A stretch of DNA of 64,000 nt from CAJBLF01 sp041675025 (GTDB lineage Bacteria; Patescibacteriota; Gracilibacteria; Absconditabacterales; Absconditicoccaceae). This document shows, one piece after another, positions 1 to 8,541 of the stretch. A model generated the notes under the pieces. That model was not told the DNA's origin and searched no databases. It saw only the letters and a program-made list of their open reading frames with translations. The translations under genes were made by a program, and so were the position numbers. The DNA is taken from contig JBAYUS010000004.1 of assembly GCA_041675025.1 (NCBI GenBank), positions 1 to 64,000 on the forward strand, written 5' to 3'. Every line of letters starts with the position of its first letter. The stretch's first letter is position 1.

Positions 1-1122
1 GCTTGCATATGCTACATCATCTAATGTTGCTCATGATAAGTTTGTATCACTAAATGTAATAGTTTTATTAGTAGCATAGTATACTCATGATGCTACTCCT
101 GCAAATGCGGGATTTGTTGTATCTACTTTTACATCGTCTGGTCAAACCGTAGTACTTTCATTTGAGACAGTATCTAACGTTTTGGCTTCCACAGTAGTTG
201 TTCATGCATCTGATATTGTCACTTCTGTAGAATAATCAGTCCACGCTCATCCATTCAATCTATATTGTGATTTCAATACTCATACTCATCCATCAGTTCC
301 ATTAGTTATAGTGAAAGTGACATTGGTAGCGGACCACGTTCCTGTCAAATATCCTAATCCATAGGTAATAGTAGGTATAGTAGGATTAGTTGTATCAAGT
401 TTTAGAATCTGACTAGAAACCGCATAACTTTTATTTCATGCATTATCTGTAGTTCTAAAACACATATATTTACCTGAATAGGTTGCCTCAACATTTGCAG
501 TCACGCTTGTGCCTGTTGTCCCTGCATTCAATTCAGTATCTCTGGTAGCATCACACGTAGAAGTAGCACTGATGATAGATTTGGTAGTAGCAATACCTGC
601 AGTTGCATCACTTACACTCACAGCAATAGTATCACTAGCCGTCCAACTCGTATCAGCATCATTGCTTATACTTATACTAGGATTTGTTCTATCTATAGTA
701 AAATCTGATGTTCTCGTTTCCTGAGAACCCGATTCAGTTTTTAAACGAACACAATAATCATCGCCATCAGTTTTTCAGCTGATATCCCAGAGATAGCCAG
801 TTCCAGCAGTACTAACCACACCGATGGTATTTCGGGAAGTCACACTAGAACAGTTGGGAACTGAAGTGTCTGATCTTTTGGCCCAATAGATAGTCACATC
901 GTCCGTACATAAGTTATCACGGGAAAAACTGATATTGTAACTGTTTCCATTGATGTATGATCCATCTATCGGAGTGATTCCGGTAATTGTTCATGTGGAA
1001 GAACAACTAGCACTAGCGCCGAAGGCCGCAACTTTTGATATAGTATTGGTCCATGATGGCACTCAATAAAAGACTATAGCTAGAATACCAGCTAATAGAA
1101 ATTTTCTTAAAAGGTTTTTCAT
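1..1122 (-). CDS. Secreted Ig-like repeat surface protein, partial (3' end outside window)
   Basis: The reading frame begins at an ATG at 1122 and stays open to the window edge, giving 374 visible residues with no TAA or TAG. The N-terminus (MKNLLRKFLLAGILAIVFYG) is a signal peptide, whose last glycine here is a TGA. The rest is rich in Thr, Ser, Asp and Asn, with repeated blocks of the form TDSESGT..DFTIDRTNPSI, TTNPTIPTITYG and DTTNPAFAGV, typical of bacterial Ig-like (Big) surface domains. In-frame TGA codons fall at turn glycines (for example STGTI, ISGKTDG). I infer an exported adhesin or S-layer-type protein; no enzymatic motif is visible. The exact family is not recognised. Confidence 0.75.
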
Positions 1123-1192
1123 TGTAATGTAATAAGGAATAAAAAAACAATATTTAACTTTTTTAAAACGCTAAAATTTTATCCCTAATAAA

Positions 1193-1404
1193 AAAGAACA
1201 AAACTGAATTCTTCAGGAATACGGAGAATCCATAGATGATAAGATGCAAAAAACGTGTTTATTTTTAAAAAATCAGTGATTCGCACGAAAAAGCTAGAAT
1301 CGCTTTTTTTGAAAAACGGAAAAACATAAGAAAAGTCTAGGCACAAGAAGCGCGATTACGAACGAAACCAAAATCTCTTCTTCTATTATTCAGTTTTGTT
1401 CTTT
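1193..1404. repeat. 212-bp element with 17-bp perfect terminal inverted repeats
   Basis: Positions 1193-1209 (AAAGAACAAAACTGAAT) are the exact reverse complement of 1388-1404. The 178 bp between show no open reading frame. The element fills most of the gene-free stretch 1123-1459 between two divergently read genes. It looks like a short non-autonomous mobile element or a large hairpin; no target-site duplication was identified. Confidence 0.5.
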
Positions 1405-1409
1405 GAATT

Positions 1410-1436
1410 TTGTCTATATAATAATTGTGTTATAAT
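1410..1436 (+). promoter_or_regulatory. Possible sigma-70 promoter for the membrane-protein array
   Basis: TTGTCT (1410-1415) is followed after 15 bp by a perfect TATAAT (1431-1436), 24 bp upstream of the ATG at 1460. The spacer is short, so this is only a candidate. Confidence 0.35.
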
Positions 1437-1459
1437 TTTTATCAGATAACACAATAAAA

Positions 1460-2074
1460 ATGGATACTAATAATCAAACAACTTTTCATCCTGCAGATGA
1501 TGCAAAACAAAAGATGGAAGAAGAAAGAAAAATTATAGCCGATCATGTAAGTATGCACTACAGAAAATATCTTTTCTGAGTAGGTGTAATCTCAGGACTT
1601 ATGATGTCTCTCATGGTACGAATGGGATCCAGTACAAATTTTTTTGGTGGACAAATAATGGCTGACAGTGAAAAATCACCAGAAATACAAGCACTTGCAG
1701 TATTTGATAATATAATGTCTTTGACACATGAAAAAGATAATTTTTTTCATCTCAGTGGAAAGATTTATACACTCACAGGAGAAATTTTATTTAAAAAATA
1801 CGATACTATGTATCATATGTTAGATAATTCATATCATCAAGCGTTAAGTCTACAAGAAAGAATAAAACGTGCAAAAAGATTTTTAGAATTTATCATACAA
1901 CAAGACAAACTTTTTGCTGCTACAGAATATGAAAATGGTGAATATAATAGAGCATACAAAAATTTAGATAAACAATTTAACGATATGCTCCTACAGATTC
2001 CCACACCAACAGAAGAGATAGAAATAACTACAGATAGCAAAGAAAATACAGGTAACAAAAAAACTATTAAATAA
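1460..2074 (+). CDS. Membrane-anchored protein, first of a tandem paralogous array
   Basis: This 204-residue protein starts at ATG 1460, the first ATG in frame downstream of the candidate promoter. A cytoplasmic stretch of about 38 residues containing HYRKYLFG (G is TGA) leads into one hydrophobic segment (about 40-60). The soluble C-terminal part holds two copies of a YHxxDNxYH-like motif and an ERIKRAKRF helix that recur in the following genes. The tail is polar and Thr/Lys-rich. Function is unknown. It is read with the five downstream relatives at spacings of 24-31 bp, consistent with an operon. Confidence 0.7.
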
Positions 2075-2098
2075 CAATTTATATTATATAAAAAACAA

Positions 2099-2581
2099 AT
2101 GAGTTTTATTTCAAGATGGAAACAACATCACAAAAATATGATGGTCTGGATAAAAAAAGATCAAAATGTGATATATATAGTTGCAGGAGTTATGGCTATA
2201 ATTGCGATAGCTGCCATCACATCATATTTTATTCCACAATCAAAAAAAGCCCAAGAACAACTAAGACAATATAAGATACTCAAAAAAATAGTACTGATAG
2301 ATGATATCAGTCACGAACAAGATAGAATGTTCCATGATATGCAAAATAGTGAATATAATATGGAACGAGATAGAATGTTTCATACGGCAGATAATACATA
2401 TCATACTATACAATATAGAGACGAAAAATATAAAGCAGCAGAAAAACTTTTCATACTTATCAAAGATCAAAACATATTTATTCACAAGTTATTGGGGCAA
2501 ACAAACAATCCCTTTCAAAAAACAGCACAAGAAAAATTTGAAAAGATAGAAAAAGAGATAGATGGATTATTACAAAAATAA
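2099..2581 (+). CDS. Membrane-anchored protein, array member 2
   Basis: 160 residues with one transmembrane segment (about 26-43, YIVAGVMAIIAIAAITSYF) after a basic N-terminus, then a charged, His-rich soluble part. It contains DDISHEQDRMFHDM and DRMFHTADNTYHT, which align with IDDIAHEEINE and DHEYHTA of the later members, and a matching EKYKAAEKLF helix. No TGA codon is used in frame. Function is not recognised. It lies 24 bp after the preceding gene and 25 bp before the next. Confidence 0.7.
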   Translation: MSFISRWKQHHKNMMVWIKKDQNVIYIVAGVMAIIAIAAITSYFIPQSKKAQEQLRQYKILKKIVLIDDISHEQDRMFHDMQNSEYNMERDRMFHTADNTYHTIQYRDEKYKAAEKLFILIKDQNIFIHKLLGQTNNPFQKTAQEKFEKIEKEIDGLLQK

Positions 2582-2606
2582 CTTTTATATACATAATAAA
2601 CAAAAA

Positions 2607-3020
2607 ATGAAAAAAAGAATACTCTGACCTCGAACGACATTGGGAATAGTAATCGTAGGGATATTGATAGCGATAGGCATACTTATCAATCAAGACAATA
2701 CAGATGATAATACAAAAAAAATGTATCAAACAATAAATCTCTTTATAAAGATAGATGATATCGCTCATCAAGAAATCAATGAAAATCTAGATGAAAATCC
2801 ATTTACAACACAAGAATTGAAAGATAAATTTTATAAAATAGATGATATATATCATAGCACAAGAGATATTGAAGAAAAACATAAAACAGAAAAAAAAATG
2901 ATTGCATTATTAAAAGAAGCAGAAGAAAGTCGTCCTAATGTAACATGAAATAAAGAAAGTGATTTTGAAAAAGATGAAGAATATCGTGAATTGATTGAAC
3001 AATTTAAAGAAATCAGATAA
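2607..3020 (+). CDS. Membrane-anchored protein, array member 3
   Basis: 137 residues with ATG at 2607, a short basic leader, a transmembrane segment (about 11-26) and a soluble domain with IDDIAHQEINE, NPFTTQELKDKFY and a C-terminal block ending EYRELIEQFKEIR. That last block is nearly identical to the gene at 3549, which points to recent duplication or gene conversion. Two TGA codons are read as Gly, one near the start (ILGPR) and one in VTGNKES; the standard code would cut off the conserved C-terminus at the second. Function is unknown. Confidence 0.7.
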
Positions 3021-3046
3021 GTACTCTTTTATATCATATATATATA

Positions 3047-3517
3047 ATGAAAAACAAAAAAAATAAACAAGATACAATATCACTTCAAATATTTTGAAAT
3101 ATAATAGTTTTTTCTAAAAATATGATAATCAAAAGTATACTAATTATAATTATTTGTCTAATAGGTATAGGATTATTTGTATATAAAAATTCACAAACCA
3201 ATAAAGACATACAAATGGCTCAAGCATTACAAATATTTTTAAAGATTGATGATATTGCTCATGAATGAATTGTTGATTGACGAAAAAGATGGGAAAATTA
3301 CGAATCATGATATGAATTATTTTATGAGATAGATACAAAATTTCATGCGGCAAAGACCATAAAAGAAAAAATAAGATATGCAAAAGAAATAGATGAACTA
3401 ATGGAAAAGATGGATAAATTTATGGATAATTCATGATTATTGGACGATAAACAAAGTCAAAAACGAGATAAAAAATATGACGATATCAATCTATTGTTTG
3501 ACACAATAATAAAATAA
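3047..3517 (+). CDS. Membrane-anchored protein, array member 4 (visible only with TGA=Gly)
   Basis: 156 residues from ATG 3047 to TAA 3517. In-frame TGA codons at IFGNI, HEGIVDG, ESGYE and NSGLL break it up under the standard code, so it would normally be missed. A transmembrane segment (about 28-47, IIKSILIIIICLIGIGLF) precedes a soluble domain with FLKIDDIAHEGI and a FYEIDTKFHAAKTI-like block that match its neighbours in position and spacing. The match to neighbours on both sides of the TGA codons is the main support for the reading. Function is unknown. Confidence 0.65.
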
Positions 3518-3548
3518 TCTACACAACTTTTATCCATTAAAGGGTTAT

Positions 3549-4022
3549 ATGAAACTCCATCACAAAATTATCAAGCATGTAAATAAGCACCACAAAAAAT
3601 ATCTATTCTGAGCAGGTATGGCTTTTGGACTTAGTGTCATAAAGATCATCGTATTAATAGGGGTATTTCTAGGTATACATATGAATATAGGAAAATCTAA
3701 TGCAGCAAACGAAAAATTAGAAATGTATAAAACCATTGAAATATTCAATAGAATAGACGATATCGCTCACGAAGAAATCAATGAAGATCCAAATGAAAAT
3801 CCATTTACAACTCAAGAATTGAAAGATAAATTTTATGAAATAGATCATGAATATCATACCGCGACGAATATAAATGAAAGATATAGGGCAGAAAGAAAAA
3901 TGATTGAATTATTAGAAGAAGCAGAAGAAAGTCGTCCTACAGTAACAGGAGATACAGAAACTGACTTCGAAAAAGATGAAGAATATCGTGAATTAATTGA
4001 ACAGTTTAAAGAAATCAGATAA
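3549..4022 (+). CDS. Membrane-anchored protein, array member 5
   Basis: 157 residues. The start at 3549 restores a His/Lys-rich N-terminus (MKLHHKIIKHVNKHHKKYLF) that matches the next gene and, in part, the gene at 1460; a TGA (Gly) follows it in YLFGAGMAFG. A transmembrane segment (about 24-42) precedes a soluble domain with IDDIAHEEINE, FTTQELKDKFYEID and ERYRAERKMIELLEEAEE. The last 40 residues are almost the same as those of the gene at 2607. Function is unknown; I infer a periplasmic or extracytoplasmic helical domain. Confidence 0.7.
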
Positions 4023-4050
4023 AATAATTTTTATATATTAATTTTGTTCC

Positions 4051-4401
4051 ATGAAACTCTATCAACACATTGCTCATCATGTACACAAACACAAAGAAAA
4101 AATTATAGCACATGTACAAAAACATCATACAAAATATCTCGTATGAGCAGGCATGGTCTCATGAATGGCTATAACCAAAATCATTGGAGTACTACTCATG
4201 TTTTTCGGGATGACCTATATGGGAGGATGAACAATTGGGGCTGATTATTATGATGCAGAATATTATACACAAGAAGCAGCAAAAGAAATCAGTATAGGTA
4301 ATAATAAAAATACAGAGAATATATCCATCACGACATGATGTACAGTAACAAGCGGCAATCTACCATGAACGACAGGCAACTGCCCATCAACCAACAAATA
4401 A
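4051..4401 (+). CDS. Small membrane protein sharing the array N-terminus
   Basis: 116 residues, ATG 4051 to TAA 4401, with five in-frame TGA codons. The N-terminus MKLYQHIAHHVHKHKEKII plus HTKYLVGAGM is clearly related to the gene at 3549. The hydrophobic segment (about 34-62, ITKIIGVLLMFFG) is followed by a Gly-rich turn and a short Thr/Asn/Cys tail (GCTVTSG, TTGNCPS) with no sign of the IDDIAH domain. It therefore keeps the anchor but has a different outer part. Function is unknown. Confidence 0.6.
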
Positions 4402-4427
4402 ATATTTTATATCTTTACTACAAAAAA

Positions 4428-4703
4428 ATGACCATTAATGTAACGTATCTGCTTGTTATTATGATCGGCATATACTTTGGAATCAATGCATATGTTCATA
4501 CAAAGCATCAGATGATCCTAGGGATATTGGCTATCCTATTGTTCTCGTTCGGTTTGGAGCTACGATGGATAAATGAAGGGAATTATCTTGTAGATACCAC
4601 AGATTTTTTCCGGACATTAAGAGACATCATACGGACTATAATAACGATTATATGTTTAAAACTACATCTCGACGTGCATCAAAAGGATAAAACATCTCAA
4701 TAG
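4428..4703 (+). CDS. Small two-helix membrane protein
   Basis: 91 residues with ATG at 4428, just after the previous gene; an in-frame ATG at 4335 would overlap that gene and is not preferred. Two hydrophobic segments (about 6-21, VTYLLVIMIGIYFGI, and 29-43, ILGILAILLFSFGLEL) are joined by a short polar loop. The C-terminal part (DTTDFFRTLRDIIRTII) is an amphipathic helix. No TGA codon is used and no family is recognised. Confidence 0.5.
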   Translation: MTINVTYLLVIMIGIYFGINAYVHTKHQMILGILAILLFSFGLELRWINEGNYLVDTTDFFRTLRDIIRTIITIICLKLHLDVHQKDKTSQ

Positions 4704-4738
4704 TTTATAGAAATAAATTGCGATAATTTCTGATTTCA

Positions 4739-4842
4739 AAAACTGTCGGGACTTTTTGTCTTAACTTTGTTTTTTCGAACGTCAATCCATGGTTCTGGAT
4801 TGGCTGAGAGAATGTATTCAGCATAGCTAGACAGTTTTTTTT
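4739..4842 (+). ncRNA. Candidate structured RNA with closing stem and U-run
   Basis: AAACTGTC (4740-4747) pairs with GACAGTTT (4830-4837), followed by a T-run. Inside this 100-nt domain are a GAC/GTC hairpin with a T5 loop (4750-4760), a 9-bp stem formed by GTCAATCCA (4781-4789) and TGGATTGGC (4796-4804), and a GCTGA/TCAGC hairpin overlapping its 3' side. No open reading frame covers it and it is not a tRNA. It could be a small RNA or a riboswitch-like leader of comF, or a decayed terminator region. Confidence 0.3.
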
Positions 4843-4872
4843 ATCTTTGTCAGTTTTGATTTGAGACGCAAT

Positions 4873-4898
4873 AAAAAGTTGAGGTATCGAGACTTTTT
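4873..4898 (+). terminator. Terminator-like hairpin
   Basis: AAAAAGT and ACTTTTT enclose a 12-nt loop. It lies between the candidate structured RNA and the stronger terminator at 4913. The stem is all A/T except one pair, so support is weak. Confidence 0.25.
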
Positions 4899-4912
4899 AT
4901 GATGTCGAAATT

Positions 4913-4936
4913 ATCCAGCCCAGCTGGATTTTTTTT
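4913..4936 (+). terminator. Rho-independent terminator
   Basis: ATCCAGC (4913-4919) and GCTGGAT (4923-4929) form a 7-bp stem with a 3-nt loop, followed by eight T. It ends transcription arriving from the membrane-protein array before comF. Confidence 0.75.
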
Positions 4937-4986
4937 GTCCTACTTTTTTCCATTTTTTTCTTTTTTTACTACTATATACTCCAACT

Positions 4987-5673
4987 ATGAAACTCATCAA
5001 CCTCCTCTTCCCCAGACAATGTATCAACTGCTCCACCACAGAAGCATATTTATGCAAAACCTGTAAAAAAAAGCTAACTCCCCACCCCGAAATCTGCCCC
5101 TACTGTCATAGAGTTTCTAAGGATTACAAAACCTGCATAGAATGTAGGACATACAAAAGTAACAATCTGGAAGGAATCATCATTCCATTCGCTTACACCG
5201 ACCTACTTAAAAAACTCATTATCAAACTCAAATATTTTCATAAAAAAGATATTGGAAAATTTTTGGTAGAAAGACTGATGGTAGCATTACAAGTAAATCA
5301 AAATCTGAACGAAAATATAATCATTTCATTTATACCAAGTCACTGGTACAGACATTATTTCGTCAAATGATATAATCAATCAGAACTTTTAGCGAGAAAA
5401 TTAAGCGAGAAATTACAGGTTCCCATGGTCACCATAGCGCAGAAAAAGAAACACACGAAGACGCAGGCAAGCCTAGATAGGAATTGAAGGTTACACAATC
5501 TTAAAAACACATTTTCTCTAGCTAAAAATTTACAATTACAAGGAAACGAAACCTTACTCATAGTAGACGATATCACCACTACCGGATCCACGATAAATGA
5601 ATTAGCAAAGCTGATAAAATATTATTATCCAAAGATAAAGGTTTGGTGAGCAGTTTTGTGAAGACATATGTAA
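4987..5673 (+). CDS. comF: ComF family phosphoribosyltransferase-like protein
   Basis: 228 residues. The N-terminus has the zinc-finger cysteines of ComF proteins (CINC, CKTC, CPYC, CIEC, residues about 11-55). The C-terminal half has the PRPP-binding motif LLIVDDITTTGST (about 188-200). The family motif R/K-G-Y/F-N-Q is present as KGYNQSE (residue 128 is TGA), and a second TGA lies in DRNGRLHN, both at expected glycines. ComF is required for DNA uptake in competent bacteria, which would fit the type IV pilin genes elsewhere in the window, though its biochemical role is not settled. It ends at TAA 5673. Confidence 0.85.
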
Positions 5674-5726
5674 ACTGATAAAAAATAAATAATTAATAAT
5701 GAATTATTTTTACTTCATTACAAACG

Positions 5727-5971
5727 CTAGATGTACGCCACGAGATAGTAAGCGATTCTTAGATGAAGAAGAAAAATGAAACGAGACGAAGTGGGACCCG
5801 CCACAGGTGGGACGGAGTCGAGTTGGTAGAAAATATATATTTGAAATATTGGCTCAGAGTTTTACATCTAGCTAGAGTTTTTGCTTACTTTTGGGGCAAT
5901 GCCAAAAGTAAGTCCAGCGAAGCGTTTGAAAAATTTATAAAAGAAACCCCAGCCGGCGAGGCGATAGAAAG
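5727..5971. repeat. Dispersed palindromic repeat, family R, copy 1
   Basis: The element begins with CTAGATGTA and has the complement TACATCTAG at 5864-5872. It holds an internal CCCGCC/GGTGGG hairpin and a perfect 11-bp hairpin CTTACTTTTGG (5884-5894) / CCAAAAGTAAG (5902-5912). It then has CCAGCCGGCGAGGCGATAG, which recurs in the copy at 33485. A 72-codon frame inside it (5763-5981) is judged not to be a gene. It fills the gene-free stretch 5674-6025. Confidence 0.65.
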
Positions 5972-6003
5972 GAAAAATTAAAAAACTTCCAAACGCTGGA
6001 AGC
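5972..6003 (-). terminator. Terminator of the sortase operon
   Basis: CTTCCA (5986-5991) and TGGAAG (5997-6002) form a hairpin; on the minus strand it is followed by TTTTTTAATTTTT. It lies 23 bp after the sortase stop codon. Confidence 0.6.
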
Positions 6004-6025
6004 TTTCAAAGAAAATCGGTATGAA

Positions 6026-6685
6026 TTACTTGATTACTTTATCTGTAAACACCACCAAACGTTTGGTATATTTTTTTGAAATTTTATCTTGGACACAAGT
6101 GACAAGATTAAGATGAGACTTACCATCATTTGAATAAAAGATATCTGTAGCATCTGCGGTAGGAGCATAGAGTTTGCTTTCACGCACAACAAAAGAAATG
6201 ATTACACCTTTATCGTCTTTGACAGATATTATATCACCTTTGACTAAAGTATTTAATTTATTGAATACTGATATTGCACCATTTTTCCATCTTCCATAAT
6301 GTCCAGCGATGACCGCACTGCCTTTTTCTCCGGGACGTGGTCCGAATTTATACCATGCTACATCATATGGACCTTTTGTTGTGTCCATTGCTCCATCCGA
6401 TGTAAGACCCAAAGATTTGACCGGAGCATCAATCTTGAGTTTTGAAATCTTTAGGCGAATAGGAAGTCCGATAGAAATCTGTTTTCCAGAAAAAATATTT
6501 TGAAGAGATACCACTGATTGTCTACTAACAGACGATGTTGTTTTAGCATAAGAAGAATACTGACCTGGTACGCCAAAAGCCAGAAGAAAGATAAGTATCA
6601 CAAAAAATATAATGACGATAACATTAACAAAAAATAACGATCCTCATAATGAATATTTTGATTTCATATATTTCAGATGACTCAT
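6026..6685 (-). CDS. Sortase (class D/F-like transpeptidase)
   Basis: Sortases cut LPXTG-type signals between Thr and Gly and attach the protein to the cell surface. The catalytic triad is visible: His in VIAGHYGRW (about residue 119), Cys in LVTCVQD (about 193) and Arg in TKRLVVF (about 204). An N-terminal membrane segment (about 17-37) follows a short basic leader, and one TGA (Gly) lies in it (YSLGGS). The start at 6685 is the longest ATG start; ATG 6667 is an alternative that also keeps the membrane segment. It lies 13 bp downstream of its likely substrate, so both are probably co-transcribed and end at the hairpin at 5972-6003. Confidence 0.85.
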
Positions 6686-6698
6686 AAATTTATGAATA

Positions 6699-8264
6699 TT
6701 AGATATCACGTTTTCTTAAAGCTACAACAAATGAAATTCAAAATATAAGGAAGATACTACCAAGTATAGCAAGATTCCATGGAGTGCTCGTAAGTCATGT
6801 CTTAGGAAGACCAGGAACAGTAACATATACATTAGCGAAAGCATAGTCATAAACGGTAAATCCGTTTGCTTCACCTTTGGCTGTTGCAGTATTTTTAGTT
6901 GAAGTATAAATATTTGTATCACATGTATAAATCCATATTTCATTGATATCAAGCAGATGATCGAGATTAGTATCACCCATAATAAGAGAAACCGGACCAC
7001 ATTTATCGTCAGTAACAACTACATCATGCATAGCGACTATACCTGGATTTGTTACAGTGTAAGTATAGGTAACATCACCACCTCCAACGGTAAATGGAGT
7101 CAAGCGACTAGGTATTTTTACGATGTTAATCAATGGAGGTGTAAGCGATCCTGTAATTGTTGCACCAGTACTTACAACAACAATAGCAGTTGCCGTATCA
7201 GTTGCGACATCACGATAACTATCATCACTTTCACCATATACGGTCACGATATTTGTAGTAGTAGCTGAAAGCGTTGTTGTACATCTATAATATCGTTTTT
7301 CAGTTAATTCAAGTCTACCATCATTATTTACATCACCGGAAATTAAAGTTACCGGACCACATGTATCATCATTTACGGTAATATTTCTCAATGCAAGATT
7401 TGGTCAAATATTTTGGACAGTATAATTGTATGTAACTAAACCAGATCATACCAAAATTAAAGGAGTCGGAACTTTGAGGATATTAATCAAAGGAATAAGT
7501 CTTGGAGTACTTTCACTACCACCTGTTGCTGCTACAGGAGCTGTACATGATGTTGGTACGGTAATAATATCATTTGATGTAGTAGTAACCGTTCCAGCAC
7601 CCAATGATAATGCTCTACCTGTCCAATTGACAGCATCATTTAAGGTAATAAAATTTGCGTTATCAATGATCGTTCCTATAAAATTAGTACCTGCAGCAAG
7701 CGTTGTCGAACCTATTGGAGTCCAAAACACATCACAAGCTGACGCACCATTAGTTAATATAACACTATCAAGAGCTGTCGTACCAAGTGCACCATTTATT
7801 CTGAAGATATAGGTTCCTGCACCGCTAAGTGTGATATTCGCTGCGGTTACAGCGCCAGCAGTACAATAAACTCCTGGTTCATAAACACCAATTGTACCAT
7901 GGTCAGTGTCAGTACTGAGATTAGTTAGTGAAATATTAATACACGGTCCTTGAGGGGCCAAATCAACAGACAAAGCATTTGCTGCATCTATTCTTGCCTG
8001 AGGAGTGTCATTTGCAGTATCTCCATAATTCGGATACGTCCCTGAAGGATGTAATCCCAAAGGCAAAGGAACATTCGCCCCCGGTCCTGTGGTAAATCCA
8101 ACATCTCCATAGATTGTAGTGGTTACTGCTGGATTAGTATAGGTACCAGCAAGAACACCATAACTTGTAGCTTATCCTAGAGATGGTGTTGTAGCAGCCA
8201 TTGTTGTTCCCGTGAGAACAAATCCAAAACAAGCAACTAATAAAACTTTAGAAAACGTTTTCAT
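6699..8264 (-). CDS. LPKTG-anchored ice-binding-like surface protein, interrupted by an in-frame TAA at codon 31
   Basis: 521 codons. The order is: signal peptide (1-22); an ice-binding-like DUF3494 domain (about 28-240; SYGVLAGTYTN, YEPGVYC, ITLSGAGTYIFRINGALGT, LNDAVNWTGRALS); two DUF11-type repeats (about 255-480; VTYNYTVQN and VTYTYTVTN, each followed by CGPV); then LPKTG, a membrane helix and RKRD. LPKT-G-helix-RKRD is a classical sorting signal whose Gly (codon 490) is a TGA. The two DUF11 repeats align, with TGA in one where the other has a GGN glycine. Codon 31 (8172-8174) is TAA within an otherwise intact LG-x-ATSYGVLAG stretch. This is either a nonsense mutation or a sequence error, and there is no good start after it. 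Confidence 0.8.
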
Positions 8265-8473
8265 AATTAATTATTTTATTAAAAAAATAAAAAACTTTCT
8301 TATCGAAAATATATTCTTATTCAATATTTTTACAATACAATCACTATATGTTGTTACAATAACAGAAAAATAAATATTTTAGTAATAAGACTTGCAAAGC
8401 TCATTATACGATGATATATCGTTTCATCTTAAATAAAAATGTCAAGCCAATGTGTCGCTCAAAAGCACTTTTT

Positions 8474-8502
8474 TTGACAAAATAAACGATTCAGATTATA
8501 AT
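8474..8502 (+). promoter_or_regulatory. Consensus sigma-70 promoter
   Basis: TTGACA (8474-8479), 17-bp spacer, TATAAT (8497-8502). It places the transcript start near 8509 and so fixes the start of the next gene at ATG 8542, not at the in-frame ATG at 8452. Confidence 0.85.
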
Positions 8503-8541
8503 AGTAATAAGCTAACAACTTTATTACTTAGTACGACACAA

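Noticed and set aside
4704..4986. tRNA or known riboswitch in the gap before comF
   Set aside because: The closing stem is present, but no T-arm or D-arm sequence and no known aptamer core could be recognised.
5763..5981. A 72-codon plus-strand frame
   Set aside because: It lies wholly inside repeat family R, whose other copies do not keep the frame.
8452..8541. An upstream ATG for the Pro/Glu-rich protein
   Set aside because: A consensus promoter (8474-8502) lies inside that stretch, so transcription starts after it.
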